From contig NZ_QYRT01000018.1 of NCBI RefSeq assembly GCF_004923255.1, forward strand, positions 1 to 64,000: a stretch of DNA of 64,000 bases, in the 5' to 3' direction. The first letter of the stretch is position 1. Every line of letters begins with the position of its first letter. The stretch comes from Subtercola vilae (GTDB taxonomy: Bacteria > Actinomycetota > Actinomycetes > Actinomycetales > Microbacteriaceae). The translations under genes and the position numbers were made by a program. The notes below the pieces were generated by a model. The model ran no database searches and was not told where the DNA came from. It saw nothing but the letters and a program-made list of their open reading frames with translations. Of the stretch, positions 1-9,973 are shown piece after piece.

Positions 1-1622
1 CTCCACAACCCGTTCGATGAAATCCGTGTACGCCCACCGGCACCTCAGTTAACTGGCCCGCCACGAACCCGCATGACCCGCCCGCTAGCCGGTCGCCCAC
101 CGCACGGCGACGACGCACCGCCCCCACGACCCCGGTTACCCCCGTCTCGCCGTCGACCGGCACTCCGCGCTACGGCGAGTACGCTTCCGCCCCCGGCTCG
201 ACCTCCCCCACAGTTCCTGTCGCCGGTCAGCCTCAGCAACTCCCCGTCGCCGGGCAGCAGCCCCAGCAACTCCCCGTGACAGGCCAGCAGCCGCAGCAAC
301 CGAACTACGGCAACGGATCGTTCGGACAGCCCGCCGCCGGCCAGGTGCTCTACGGGGCAGACGGGCAGCCCATCGCGCCCGCGCTCAAGCCCGCCAGACG
401 CCGGGGCAGCGTTGCCCTCGTAGCGGCATTGGCGATCGGGGCACTGATCGGCGGAGCATCCGGAGCCGGTATCAGCGTCTGGGCACTCAGCCACAATGGC
501 TCGACGTCGACGAACCAGGCCTCGAGCCCCACCACCATCACCGTCAACAACCCGAACAGCGCCAACCTGATCACGGCCGTCGCCGCGAAGGCCTCACCTT
601 CAGTGGTCACCATCGGCGTCACTGACGGCAGCACCACCTCTGGCACAGGTTCAGGCGTCATTCTCTCGGCCGACGGGTACATTCTCACGAATACCCATGT
701 GGTCACCCTCGACGGCGCAACGGCGAACCCCACCATCTCGGTCACCGCGGCCGACGGCAAGATCTACGCCGCCAAGGTCGTGGGCACCGACCCGGTCGCC
801 GACCTCGCCGTGGTCAAACTGCAGAACGCGTCGGGCCTCACCCCCATCGAGTTCGGTGACTCATCGACTCTCAATGTGGGCGACACAGCCATTGCCATCG
901 GCGCACCGCTCGGCCTGTCAGGAACCGTCACCAACGGCATCGTCAGCGCGCTGAACCGCAGCATCACCGTCGCCTCGTCAGCCGCACCCAACACCTCGGG
1001 CGAGCAGGCCACCCCCGACCCCAGCAGCACGGGAAGCCCCTACGACTTCTGGAACTTCGACATTCCGGGCCAGGGCGGTACCCAGAGCCAGACGCCCACG
1101 ACGGCCAGCAGCACCATCTCGTTGGCCGTCATCCAGACCGATGCCGCCATCAACCCCGGCAATTCGGGCGGTGCGCTGCTGGATGCCCAAGGCAAGCTCA
1201 TCGGAATCAACGTCGCCATCGCGAGCGCAGGTTCGACGAGCAGCTCGAGTGGCCAGTCGGGCAGCATCGGAGTCGGCTTCTCCATTCCTGCCAACTTCGC
1301 CAAGCGCATTTCTGACGAGATCATCGCCACAGGCAAGGCCACGCACGGGCTGCTGGGCGCGTCAATCGCCCAGACAGCCGATGCCAATGCCTCAGTCGTC
1401 GGCGCCACTGTGGCCGACGTCACGAGCGGGGGAGCAGCCGCGGCAGCGGGCCTCGCGAAGGGCGACATCATCACCGCCTTCAATAACATCGCCGTGACCG
1501 ACGCCACCGACCTCACGGCACAGGTGCGCGTACTGCCGGCAGGTGCCTCTGCGACCGTCACCTACCTGCGCGGCACCATGTCGACGACCGTCACTGTGAC
1601 CCTCGGCCAGCTGGCCAATTAG
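1..1622 (+). CDS. Trypsin-like S1C (HtrA/DegP-type) serine protease with PDZ domain, 5' end disrupted or cut
   Basis: Membrane-anchored extracytoplasmic protease, presumably in envelope protein quality control. Counting from the GTG at 276 (448 residues): Gln/Pro-rich cytoplasmic part, one membrane segment at about 45-70, the protease domain with triad H141 (TNTHVV), D176 (DLAVVKL) and S297 (NPGNSGGAL), and a C-terminal PDZ domain from about 360. The GTG at 276 is probably not the true start, because the same frame upstream encodes a matching repeat (AGQ-PQQLP) and stays open back to a TGA at 18-20 with no ATG/GTG/TTG. Frame 1 before that stop reads LHNPFDE, so a one-base slip near 19-21 or a sequencing error is likely, with the real start left of the window. 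The family call is secure; the N-terminus is not. Confidence 0.88.
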
Positions 1623-1756
1623 GCAGCATCGCGGCGCGGCGAGCATCTGCGAACCCGCGTCGCGGCCTGCTGCTAGGCTCATCGTTGCAAATTCGCCGCG
1701 ATGGGCAGGCCGGTGCGAACCCGGGCCCACGGGCGCACGACAGACAAGCAGACCCC

Positions 1757-2833
1757 ATGACCGACCCCACGCCTGGCACGACGCCGTTGCCTCCCGTGAC
1801 CGCCATTCTGGCGGTGCGAAACGACGTCGAGACGCTCGAACAGGCGGTGCAGAGCATCGTCGACCAGAATTACCCACTCGCAATCGACATCGTTGTCGCG
1901 GCCGCGCCGAGTACTGACGGCACTGCCGAACTGCTCACGTCTCTCTCCGCGGCGAACCCGCGCCTCACCGTGCTGCATACCACTTCGGTGTCGCAGGTGG
2001 TGGCTCTGAACGAAGCCATCGCCGCCGCCCGCAGCTCACTCATCATCAGGGTCGACCCGCGCGGCGCACTGCCCACCGACTACGCCGTGCGCGCCGTCGA
2101 GACCATGGTCAGAACCGATGCCGCGGCGTTGGTCGGCCGCGCCCGCCCTGTCGGGCAGACCCCTTTCGAACGTGCCGTCGCTTTCGGCTACCGCCACCGC
2201 CTCGGTCTTGCGGGTGACCCGCTCACGTCGGCGGCCGGAGAAGGCCCCTCGCACGTCGCCGCTGCCCATGTCATCCGCCGACGGTCGTTCATCGAGGTGG
2301 GTCTGTACGACGAAGAGATTCGCCACGGCCAGTCGTGGGAGCTCAACGCACGCCTCCGCGCGGCCGGCCAGACCATCTGGTTCACTCCCTCTCTCATGTA
2401 CCGGTTCAGGCCGCCGTCGAAAGCCCTCGCGCTCACCCGGTCGCTCTTCGCAGAGGGGTTGTGGCGCGGCGAGTTCGCGCGTTCCTTCCCCGAATCACGT
2501 GAGTTGCGGTTCGCGCTGCCACCGGTTGTCGTGCTCGCCACGATTCTCGGCTTCATCCTCGGCGCGGGTGGGCTGTTCGGCGTCGTCGCCGGAGCCATCG
2601 GTGTTGCCTCAGTGATCTCGTTCGTGCTGTTCGCGTTGCTCATCGTTCCGGTCGCGTATGTGGTGAGTGTCATCGGATTGTCGATTGTGGTTGCCGCCCG
2701 CGAGACACTGCGGGTAGGGGTGTGGTTTCTGCTCGTGCTGCCGTTCATCCACTTCTGCTGGGGCTTCGGTTACCTCGCCGGGTATCTCAATATCGAAGGC
2801 GCCGCCGACACCGTGATCGTCGACTTCGACTGA
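1757..2833 (+). CDS. Family 2 glycosyltransferase, membrane-associated
   Basis: A 358-residue GT-A type transferase, probably adding a sugar to a cell-envelope polysaccharide or lipid. The N-terminus has the GT2 pattern (TAILAVRNDVETLEQAVQS, then DIVVAAAPSTDGT), a DPRG segment in place of the usual DxD, and an acceptor-side region with SWELNARLRAAG. From about residue 250 there are three or four membrane segments at the C-terminus. I chose the ATG at 1757 rather than an earlier in-frame start at 1685, whose extra 24 residues look non-coding. The substrate cannot be told from sequence. It stands alone, same strand as the protease, with a 134-bp gap before it. Confidence 0.8.
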   Translation: MTDPTPGTTPLPPVTAILAVRNDVETLEQAVQSIVDQNYPLAIDIVVAAAPSTDGTAELLTSLSAANPRLTVLHTTSVSQVVALNEAIAAARSSLIIRVDPRGALPTDYAVRAVETMVRTDAAALVGRARPVGQTPFERAVAFGYRHRLGLAGDPLTSAAGEGPSHVAAAHVIRRRSFIEVGLYDEEIRHGQSWELNARLRAAGQTIWFTPSLMYRFRPPSKALALTRSLFAEGLWRGEFARSFPESRELRFALPPVVVLATILGFILGAGGLFGVVAGAIGVASVISFVLFALLIVPVAYVVSVIGLSIVVAARETLRVGVWFLLVLPFIHFCWGFGYLAGYLNIEGAADTVIVDFD

Positions 2834-2847
2834 TCGGCGACGTTCGT

Positions 2848-3132
2848 TCACACCAGGCCACGGCCGGCCGAGCGGAACACGGTCGACCAGCTCTCACCCC
2901 CAGTGTCGGTGATGGTCACCGTGACGTTTCGCGGCCCGTCGTGACGTTCGACTCGCAGGCGTACGACCGGCTGTAGCGTCGAGTGAGTCTCACCGTCGAT
3001 GCTCCACGAGACGATGGATGCACCGCTCGGCGATCGCGTGTCGTGCAGTTCGACCTGCGCTTCGTGCCACAGGGCTTCGGGCAGGCACCAGTGAAGCGAG
3101 ACGGAGAACGGACGAAGAGCGATGAGAGGCAT
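2848..3132 (-). CDS. Small protein of unknown function (94 aa)
   Basis: I do not recognise the family. The 94-residue product is rich in alternating hydrophobic and polar residues (VQLHDTRS, RLRVERHDGPRNVTVTITD), which suggests a small beta-rich fold, and has no signal peptide or membrane segment. It lies 42 bp downstream of another small unknown gene on the same strand (3175-3489); both open with an M-x-hydrophobic segment and have beta-type composition, so they may be co-transcribed and related. It ends convergently with the glycosyltransferase gene, 14 bp away. Function unknown. Confidence 0.55.
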   Translation of the reverse strand: MPLIALRPFSVSLHWCLPEALWHEAQVELHDTRSPSGASIVSWSIDGETHSTLQPVVRLRVERHDGPRNVTVTITDTGGESWSTVFRSAGRGLV

Positions 3133-3174
3133 GAGGCATTAAAGCATCAGCCCCCGACACGGCAACCGCCGCCG

Positions 3175-3489
3175 CTAGAAGCTCACCCGCCACAGGTACT
3201 CTTCGCCGCTCGGCCTGAACCAACGCACGACCAGAACTGTTCGCCGCGCCAGATCGTGCCCGCGGATGAGAACCTCGGCCGCGCCACCGACATCGAGGCT
3301 CTGCGGGATGCTCACGTTCATCGCGCCCGAACCGAGCAGGCAGAAGGTGAGGCCCACGATGCGTTCGTGGCCCACGTTGACAAGCGCGTACACCGGAGCG
3401 CGTCGTCGGTCGACGCGCAGCGGCACGGCGTATGCCGTCTCGGGCATAGCGTCTTCTAGGCTCACGGCTCTCACCATGCCCGCCAGCAT
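3175..3489 (-). CDS. Small protein of unknown function (104 aa)
   Basis: Starts with MLAGMVRAVSLEDAMPETAY at the ATG whose complement is 3487-3489. A longer in-frame extension to 3810 has arginine-rich shadow composition and overlaps the neighbouring gene, so I reject it. The 104-residue product contains VYALVNVGHERIVGLTFCLLG and VLVVRWFRPSGEEYLWRV, pointing to a compact beta-rich domain without membrane segments. Probably in an operon with the downstream 94-residue gene. No family assignment. Confidence 0.55.
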   Translation of the reverse strand: MLAGMVRAVSLEDAMPETAYAVPLRVDRRRAPVYALVNVGHERIVGLTFCLLGSGAMNVSIPQSLDVGGAAEVLIRGHDLARRTVLVVRWFRPSGEEYLWRVSF

Positions 3490-3548
3490 AGAGGTCGGGT
3501 CTGACGCGAGCGGGCGGGTTGGGAGTAGCGAGTACGCCCCCGGGAGAA

Positions 3549-4370
3549 CTACTCGATATTCGCCGGCTGTGGAGGAGTGGTGTCTGAGCTGGAACTGGAG
3601 CCGCGGCCGGCGGCGGCCTCGGAGCCTGAGCCTGAGCGGGGCAACCTCAGCGTCGGCTCCAGTCCGGGCGGAAATTCGAGCGGTGCCGGCCCGAATGCTG
3701 CGCGCGCACTCTTCACGACCCGTCGCCCGAGCACATGATTGCCCGCACCACCGATGACGGCCCCGATGCCGAAGGGCATCAGACGGCCTACAGCGGTTGA
3801 GCCCGTCCACGCGAGAAAATGCTTCAGAAACGTCTTCTTCACTTGGTCGGCCACCGGCCCGACCGCGGCTTGCGGCAGGTTTCGCGTGAGCAGTGTGCCG
3901 AAGAACTGCGTGCGCGGAACCGCCGTGCCCACCGCCTGCTGCGTGAGCTGCTGCACCAGGTCTGCGCCGCCACTGCCCATGAGCAGTGTCATCACCAGGG
4001 CCCGAGCCCGGTCGGGGCTCTCGACCGCGATTCCGTGCACCTCGGTGATCGACTGCGCGAACAGGGCGCTCGCCTCGAGAAACCCGAGTGTCTCGACCCC
4101 GGTCAGTGCCAGCGAGGCTGCCGTACCGACGGCCGGAATAGCTGCTGTCGCGCCCACGGCGGCGCCGCCGGTCGTCACGGCAGCGAGATAGTGCCGCTCG
4201 AGTGCCGAGATCAGTTTGTCGGGCGATGCGCCGGGGTTGCGCTTACGCAGCCCCCTGATGTGTGCCAGAACCACCGGGCGATGGATGCTCAGCACCCGGT
4301 CGACGCCTCTGATTACCCGAGGGTTCAGCTCCGCCGGCTCGCTCTCGTCTGTCTTCTGCTTTCGTGCCAT
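3549..4370 (-). CDS. Ala/Gly-rich protein with hydrophobic central region, unknown function
   Basis: A 273-residue product starting MARKQKTDESEPAELNPRV, preceded by a good Shine-Dalgarno (GGAGGG on the coding strand), which decides against the longer ORF start at 4463. Residues about 70-110 are a hydrophobic Gly/Ala stretch (TTGGAAVGATAAIPAVGTAA), and a second one near 205-225 contains FGIGAVIGGAGNHVLGRRVV, so it is probably membrane-associated with a helical core. The C-terminus is Ser/Pro-rich. The general look recalls EcsC-like proteins of actinomycetes, but I cannot confirm that. It is divergent from the ABC transporter at 4549. Confidence 0.65.
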   Translation of the reverse strand: MARKQKTDESEPAELNPRVIRGVDRVLSIHRPVVLAHIRGLRKRNPGASPDKLISALERHYLAAVTTGGAAVGATAAIPAVGTAASLALTGVETLGFLEASALFAQSITEVHGIAVESPDRARALVMTLLMGSGGADLVQQLTQQAVGTAVPRTQFFGTLLTRNLPQAAVGPVADQVKKTFLKHFLAWTGSTAVGRLMPFGIGAVIGGAGNHVLGRRVVKSARAAFGPAPLEFPPGLEPTLRLPRSGSGSEAAAGRGSSSSSDTTPPQPANIE

Positions 4371-4548
4371 CAGTCTGCCCTCCAGAACGGCCTGTGAGCG
4401 GTCAATTGTACGTGCCGGGCTGCGGTAATCCGAGCGCATGACAGGGCTCAGCAAAGCCACCACGTGCTGTGATATACATGCTGGAGGCCAGGGGGCAAGG
4501 TCGGCAGTGGTTCGTTAGTATCTCTTCGGGGATTGATAGGTTTAGCCA

Positions 4549-5874
4549 GTGAGCTCAGAGTCAGAACTTCCCGGCGTCGAGGGCGAGACGGGCGTAGTGC
4601 GCCCGCCGGTTCGTCGGGCTCCTGCCCGCCCGAAAACCACCGGGGCGGCGTCTGCTGGGGCATCGTCTACCCGGGGATCGTCTGCTGGGGCGGCGTCGAC
4701 CGCGAAGAAGACTCCTCCGAAACGAACGAGCACCGCGGCTCGGCCCGCTACGGAGAACACAGGCACTGCCGAAGGGGCAGCTCGCAAACCCGCTGCCGTT
4801 CGTAAGCCTGCTGCTGCCCGTCAGCCCGGTGCGGCTGGCACGTCGGCGTCGCGTACTCCTTCACCGCGCACTCCAGCGGTACGCACACCCTCAGCGAACA
4901 CGTCCGAAGATCATGTCGAACTCGTCGAGCTGACTGAACCTCTTGATTCGACCGAACACGCCGCCTCAGCCGAATCAGTCGAGCTGGCCGAACCAATCGA
5001 GCTGGCCGAACCGATCGAGCAGCCAGCTGCACCGATCGACGTACTACCGGTCGCCGTCGAGTCGCGGCCCCTCATGCACGACCGGGCAACCCCGGCCGAC
5101 CCCTTGGCCGCCCACGACACCGTTCTGGTACTCGACAACCTCGTCAAGCGCTTCGGTTCCACAACCGCTGTAGACGGCGTGAACCTCGAGGTACTGCGCG
5201 GTGGCTTCTACGGCATCGTCGGCCCGAACGGTGCGGGCAAGACCACCACTCTCTCAATGATCACCGGCCTGCTGCGACCCGACGAGGGCATCGTGAAGGT
5301 CAACGGCCGCGACGTCTGGAAAGACCCCGCCGCCGCCAAACGCAGTATCGGCGTGCTGCCCGACAAACTGCGTCTGTTCGACCGGCTCACCGGTCGGCAG
5401 CTGCTGCACTACGCGGGCTCGCTTCGCGGCCTCAACGGCAGAACCGTTCGGGAACGAAGCGAAGAACTCGCCGAGGCATTCGGGCTGCAGGATGCGCTCG
5501 GTCGCCTGGTCTCCGACTATTCCGCCGGCATGACGAAGAAGGTCGCGCTCGCGGCATCGATGATCCACTCGCCGCGCCTGCTGGTGCTCGACGAACCGTT
5601 CGAAGCCGTAGACCCCGTGTCAGCCGACACTGTCACCGATATTCTGCTGAAGTACGTCGCTCACGGCGGCACCGTTCTGCTCTCGAGCCACAGCATGGGC
5701 ATGATCGAGCGCGTCTGCGACGGCGTTGCCATCATCGTGCACGGCGTTGTTCTCTCAAGCGGCACGGTTGACGCCGTGCGCAACGGCTCGACGCTCGAAG
5801 ACCGGTTTCTCGAACTCGCGGGCAGCCACAAAGCAGTTGAAGGCATGGAGTGGTTGCTCAGCTCTTTAGACTGA
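4549..5874 (+). CDS. ABC transporter ATP-binding protein with long low-complexity N-terminal extension
   Basis: ATPase subunit of an export-type ABC transporter, paired with the overlapping permease gene downstream (25 bp overlap). The ATPase domain starts near residue 190: Walker A GPNGAGKTTT at about 225, a signature that reads YSAGMTKK at about 324 in place of LSGGQ (common in ABC-2 type exporters), Walker B LLVLDEPFEAVDP at about 345 and H-loop LLSSHSM. The first 185 residues are unusual: an Ala/Pro/Lys/Thr/Arg-rich basic part (KPAAVRKPAAARQPG) followed by an acidic repeat (VELAEPIELAEPIEQP). Typical ATPases of this class are 240-310 residues. Start is a GTG at 4549. Substrate unknown. 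Confidence 0.85.
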   Translation: MSSESELPGVEGETGVVRPPVRRAPARPKTTGAASAGASSTRGSSAGAASTAKKTPPKRTSTAARPATENTGTAEGAARKPAAVRKPAAARQPGAAGTSASRTPSPRTPAVRTPSANTSEDHVELVELTEPLDSTEHAASAESVELAEPIELAEPIEQPAAPIDVLPVAVESRPLMHDRATPADPLAAHDTVLVLDNLVKRFGSTTAVDGVNLEVLRGGFYGIVGPNGAGKTTTLSMITGLLRPDEGIVKVNGRDVWKDPAAAKRSIGVLPDKLRLFDRLTGRQLLHYAGSLRGLNGRTVRERSEELAEAFGLQDALGRLVSDYSAGMTKKVALAASMIHSPRLLVLDEPFEAVDPVSADTVTDILLKYVAHGGTVLLSSHSMGMIERVCDGVAIIVHGVVLSSGTVDAVRNGSTLEDRFLELAGSHKAVEGMEWLLSSLD

Positions 5875-7424
5875 GGCTCGCGTTCCTCGGCAATATTCTC
5901 ACCGGCACCCCACGGCGCGTTCTCGGGGTCGTGGCCGGGCTGGTGGTGGCGTTCGTTCTCGTCGCCATCGTGTGCTCCCGCGTACTCGAGTTGCGTTCGG
6001 CGACCCCGATGGTCGCCCGCTCAGACCTCGTCGTCAGCGGGTCGATCATCGTGTTCGCGTTCGTCGTGGTTCCGCTCATCCTGCAGCGCACCGACGCTGT
6101 CGACCCACGGCGGTTCTCGCTCTTCGGAATCGCGCCCCGGCCCTTGGCGCTTGGCCTGGCGGTCAGCTCACTTGTGGCGTTGCCGGTGGTCGCACTGATT
6201 CTCTTTGCTCTGTCTAGCGTTGTCGCGTGGTCACGATCTCCCCTTGAAACGGTTTGCGCGGTCGTCGGAGGCGCGCTGGCTGTCGCCACGTGTGTTCTCG
6301 TGGGCCGGCTCTCGTCGGCGTTCGCGTCGCTGGTGCTGTCGACGCGGCGCGCGCGTGAGGTCGCCGGTGTCATCGGCGTGTTCGTTCTGGTGCTGCTTGC
6401 ACCGGCCGTCGTACTCGCGCTCAGTCTGAACTGGGGCGGCGCCGCGGCATCGTGGAGCGAGAGCGTCTCATCGACCCTCGGGTACACCCCGCTCGGCGCT
6501 GCGTGGGCGCTGCCGGCCGCTGCCGCGATCGACGACCCGGGGGCTGCTTTTCTCTCGTTCGTCGTGGCGGTGCTGACGGTGGCAGTGCTCTGGTTGGCGT
6601 GGCGCACCTTGGTGTCGTTCATGGTCACGTCGACGCAGCGCGATGACCCGTCAGCAGAGCCCGCCGGGCTTGGGTGGTTCGGCCGGTTTCCGTCGACGCC
6701 AGCGGGGGCCATTGCGGCCCGAAGCCTGACGTACTGGTCTCGTGACCCGCGCTACTTCGTTCCGCTCATCATCGTTCCGATCGTGCCGATTCTGATGGCC
6801 ATCCCGTTGCTGCTCGTCTCATTCCCGCCCACCTGGTACGCGCTCATCCCTCTGCCCGTCATGTGCCTCTTTCTCGGTTTCTCCGTACACAACGACGTGG
6901 CGCTCGACAATTCGGCGATCTGGCTGCACGTGGTCTCAGGCAAGCGCGGCATTGCCGACCGGGTGGGCCGCATGGCCCCCGTTCTGCTGCTGGGCCTGCC
7001 GCTGATCGGCATCGGGTCGGTGGTGACCGTGTTCCTGTCTGGTAATCATGCCGCCCTCCCCTCGGTTCTCGGGGCCAGCACGTGCCTGCTGTTCACCATC
7101 ATGGGGCTTGGCTCGCTGATCTCAGCACGGTTCCCCTACGGCGCGACTCGCCCCGGTGACAGCCCCTTCACCCAGCCGCAGTCGATTGGCTCGACCTCGG
7201 CTATCGTGCAGGGTGTCGTTGTGCTCGGCACACTCGCCCTCTCGGCACCGAGCATCGTGTTCGCCATTCTGGCCGAGACCACCGCAGCCGACGATCTGCA
7301 CTGGGCCTCGCTCGAATGGGGTGTGGGTGTCGGAGTGCTCGTGCTCGTGCTCGGCGCCCTCAGCGGCGGTGCCGTGTTCAACCGCCGTGGCCCTGAGCTG
7401 CTGCAAGCCTCTCTTCGGAGTTAG
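5850..7424 (+). CDS. ABC transporter permease, multi-spanning
   Basis: A 524-residue integral membrane protein with about twelve hydrophobic segments, starting at a GTG inside the end of the upstream ATPase gene. The overlap and order make it the membrane partner of that ATPase. It starts MVAQLFRLRLAFLGN, typical of ABC-2 or YhaP-like exporters, and holds a long cytoplasmic loop near 250-290 (TSTQRDDPSAEPAGLGWFGR). No substrate can be inferred; drug, lipid or peptide export are all possible. Confidence 0.8.
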   Translation: MVAQLFRLRLAFLGNILTGTPRRVLGVVAGLVVAFVLVAIVCSRVLELRSATPMVARSDLVVSGSIIVFAFVVVPLILQRTDAVDPRRFSLFGIAPRPLALGLAVSSLVALPVVALILFALSSVVAWSRSPLETVCAVVGGALAVATCVLVGRLSSAFASLVLSTRRAREVAGVIGVFVLVLLAPAVVLALSLNWGGAAASWSESVSSTLGYTPLGAAWALPAAAAIDDPGAAFLSFVVAVLTVAVLWLAWRTLVSFMVTSTQRDDPSAEPAGLGWFGRFPSTPAGAIAARSLTYWSRDPRYFVPLIIVPIVPILMAIPLLLVSFPPTWYALIPLPVMCLFLGFSVHNDVALDNSAIWLHVVSGKRGIADRVGRMAPVLLLGLPLIGIGSVVTVFLSGNHAALPSVLGASTCLLFTIMGLGSLISARFPYGATRPGDSPFTQPQSIGSTSAIVQGVVVLGTLALSAPSIVFAILAETTAADDLHWASLEWGVGVGVLVLVLGALSGGAVFNRRGPELLQASLRS

Positions 7425-7433
7425 ACTTTTTAC

Positions 7434-7730
7434 ATGAGTTTCTCGCCGCGTGCATCCATTTCAGACCCCGGCAGCATTCCCGACGGCGGCGGTACAGCAA
7501 CGCTCGACCGTGAGATCGAAGAGCTGCTCACGACTGAGCAGATGGAGCCGGGTGACCACGAGCGATTCTCGCACTACGTGCAGAAAGAGAAGATTCTCGA
7601 ATCGGCCATGACGGGCAAGCCCGTGAAGGCGCTCTGCGGCAAGAAGTGGATTCCGGGGCGCGACCCCGACAAATTTCCCGTCTGCCCGACCTGCAAGTCG
7701 ATCTACGAACAGATGCAAGACGAGGGCTAG
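7434..7730 (+). CDS. DUF3039 family protein (putative small zinc-binding protein)
   Basis: A 98-residue soluble protein recognised as the actinobacterial DUF3039 family. It has an acidic N-terminal half and a C-terminal module with three cysteines (KALCGKKWIPGRD, then PVCPTCKSIYEQM), together with conserved H residues upstream (GDHERFSHYVQKE), which suggests a metal-binding knuckle. It lies 9 bp after the ABC permease and converges with pncB, the two stops overlapping by 4 bp. Function not established for the family as far as I know. Confidence 0.85.
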   Translation: MSFSPRASISDPGSIPDGGGTATLDREIEELLTTEQMEPGDHERFSHYVQKEKILESAMTGKPVKALCGKKWIPGRDPDKFPVCPTCKSIYEQMQDEG

Positions 7731-9055
7731 GCGCCTGCCACATACTCGGTGGGGATGACCGGCTCGCCTCCGCGCGCCAGCCGCAGCCCCTCTGCCGGCA
7801 GTTCGGCCACGGCCTTCGCTCGGTGTTCCCGCGCTGCCAGAACCCCGGCCGCGCCGGTGTAGCGCTCATCGATCACGCCTTCGGTGACGAAGGTGTGCAG
7901 CAGGTCGCGGGCATTCTCACTCGAGCGTGGGCCGGCGCCCCCGATGGCCGCCTCGACGTAGAGCACCTCGGCGGTAGCGACGCCGCGGGCATTCAGCCGT
8001 CGAACGGCGCGTTTCTTGCCGCCGATCGAGGTCTTCTCGGCGGATTTCTTCGCCACGGGCATCCATTCGCCGTCAACTGTTCGGTGCGCCACGAGCTTGT
8101 AGACCATTCCGGCCGCGACCGACCCCGAACCGGTGACCACCGAGGTGCCGACGCCGTACGAGTCGACCGGTGTCGCGGCCAGCGCGGCAATGGTGTACTC
8201 GTCGAGATCGTTCGTCACCGTGATCTTCGTGTGGTGGTTGCCGAGCGAATCGAGCTGAGCTCGCACCGATGCGACGAGTGCCGGCAGGTCACCCGAGTCG
8301 AGGCGCACGGCACCGAGTTCGGGCCCAGCGACCTCGACCGCGAGGGCGGTGCCGCGCTCGACGTCGTAGGTGTCGACGAGCAGAGTGGTGCCCGGCCCCA
8401 TGGTGGCGACCTGTGAGCGGAACGCGTCTTCTTCGGTGTCGTGCAGCAGCGTGAAGGCATGCGCGGCGGTACCCATGGTGGGAATTCCCCACGATCGCCC
8501 GGCCTCGAGGTTCGAGGTCGCCGAGAAGCCGGCGATGAACGCCGCGCGGGCCGCAGCGACCGCAGACCGTTCGCCGGTGCGCCTCGACCCCATCTCGGCA
8601 AGCGGCCGGCCGCCGGCCGCAGAAACCATGCGGGCGGCCGCGCTCGCCACCGACGAGTCGTAGTTGAGCACGCTGAGAACGAGGGTCTCGAGAATGACGC
8701 CCTCGGCAAAACTTGCTTCGACGGTGAGGATGGGGGAGCCGGGAAAGTACAGCTCACCTTCGTGATATCCCGTGATCGTGCCAGTGAAACGGTAGTCGGC
8801 CAGCCACTCGAGGGTGCGTGCGCTGACCACGTCGTTTGCAGCAAGCCAGTCGAGCTCGTCGGGGCCGAACGTGACGTCACGGATGAGTTCGAGAACGCGG
8901 CCCGTGCCGGCCACGACGCCGTAACGGCGGTCGTGCGGCAGCGTACGAGCGAAGACCTCGAACAGGCAGCGGCGCTCGGCCGTACCGTCTCGAAGTGCGG
9001 CGTCGAGCATGGTCAGTTCGTAGCGATCGGTGAGAAGCGCGGTAGAAGTACTCAC
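7727..9055 (-). CDS. pncB: Nicotinate phosphoribosyltransferase
   Basis: Converts nicotinate and PRPP to nicotinate mononucleotide with ATP hydrolysis, the entry step of the Preiss-Handler NAD salvage pathway; cytoplasmic. The 442-residue product begins [18 protein letters not shown], the hallmark N-terminus, and contains the family regions [27 protein letters not shown] and [11 protein letters not shown] followed by [11 protein letters not shown] start at the complement of 9053-9055. It is divergent from murI (79 bp apart). The window also holds the de novo NAD genes 39 kb away, so both routes to NAD are present. Confidence 0.93.
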   Translation of the reverse strand: MSTSTALLTDRYELTMLDAALRDGTAERRCLFEVFARTLPHDRRYGVVAGTGRVLELIRDVTFGPDELDWLAANDVVSARTLEWLADYRFTGTITGYHEGELYFPGSPILTVEASFAEGVILETLVLSVLNYDSSVASAAARMVSAAGGRPLAEMGSRRTGERSAVAAARAAFIAGFSATSNLEAGRSWGIPTMGTAAHAFTLLHDTEEDAFRSQVATMGPGTTLLVDTYDVERGTALAVEVAGPELGAVRLDSGDLPALVASVRAQLDSLGNHHTKITVTNDLDEYTIAALAATPVDSYGVGTSVVTGSGSVAAGMVYKLVAHRTVDGEWMPVAKKSAEKTSIGGKKRAVRRLNARGVATAEVLYVEAAIGGAGPRSSENARDLLHTFVTEGVIDERYTGAAGVLAAREHRAKAVAELPAEGLRLARGGEPVIPTEYVAGA

Positions 9056-9134
9056 ACTGTTGAGCCTAGCTGTCGCCCAGCAACCGCCTGACTGTCAGCT
9101 GCGCCGGCGAAGGGTGAGGGTAGGCTGGGGTGCT

Positions 9135-9959
9135 GTGAGCGACGCACCGATTGGCATTTTCGATTCCGGTGTCGGTGGGCTCACCGTGGCCCGCTCGATC
9201 AGAGACCAGCTGCCCCGTGAATCTCTGCTCTACGTCGGCGACACAGCACACTCACCGTACGGCCCGAAGCCCCTCGCCGATGTGCGCCGGTTCTCGCTCG
9301 CTGTGCTCGACGACCTGGTCGCCCAGGGCGTGAAGATGCTCGTCATCGCCTGCAATACGGCCTCTGCTGCGATGCTGCGCGACGCTCGCGAGCGGTACTC
9401 CGTGCCTGTCGTCGAGGTCATCCAGCCTGCCGTGCGCGCCGCCGTCACCGCTACGCGCACCAACCGGGTGGGGGTGATCGGTACCGTCGCCACCATCACG
9501 TCGCGCGCCTACAACGACGCCTTCGCGGCCGCCCCGCACCTCGAACTCTTCTCTGCCGCCTGCCCACGCTTCGTCGACTTCGTCGAGGCGGGCGACACCT
9601 CCAGCCCCGAGCTGCTCGAGCTGGCGGCCGAGTACCTCGAGCCGTTGAAGGCCGCCGCCGTCGACACGGTGGTGCTCGGATGCACGCACTATCCCTATCT
9701 CAAAGGCGCCATCAGCGTGGTCATGGGCGACTGCGTCACGCTGGTGTCGAGCGATACCGAGACCGCCAACGATGTGTATCGCGAACTGGTTCAGCAGGGC
9801 ATCCAGCGCACCGCAAGCACACCGCCCACGTACCGCTACGAGGCCACCGGCGAGAGTGCAGCCGAATTTCTGCGCCTTGCCCGCCAACTGCTCGGGCCCC
9901 AGGTCTCGGCCGTCGACCTCGTCGAGACCGGCGCCATCTCACTGCCCTTCATTCGCTGA
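9135..9959 (+). CDS. murI: Glutamate racemase
   Basis: Interconverts L- and D-glutamate to supply D-Glu for peptidoglycan. The 274-residue protein starts at a GTG ([20 protein letters not shown]) and shows both catalytic cysteines in the classic settings ACNTASA and GCTHYPYL, plus the [11 protein letters not shown] motif. An upstream in-frame start at 9030 lies in the pncB promoter region and overlaps pncB, so it is rejected. First gene of a tight cluster murI-rph-rdgB, an arrangement common in actinomycetes. Confidence 0.95.
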   Translation: MSDAPIGIFDSGVGGLTVARSIRDQLPRESLLYVGDTAHSPYGPKPLADVRRFSLAVLDDLVAQGVKMLVIACNTASAAMLRDARERYSVPVVEVIQPAVRAAVTATRTNRVGVIGTVATITSRAYNDAFAAAPHLELFSAACPRFVDFVEAGDTSSPELLELAAEYLEPLKAAAVDTVVLGCTHYPYLKGAISVVMGDCVTLVSSDTETANDVYRELVQQGIQRTASTPPTYRYEATGESAAEFLRLARQLLGPQVSAVDLVETGAISLPFIR

Positions 9960-9973
9960 CCACAGGAGACACC

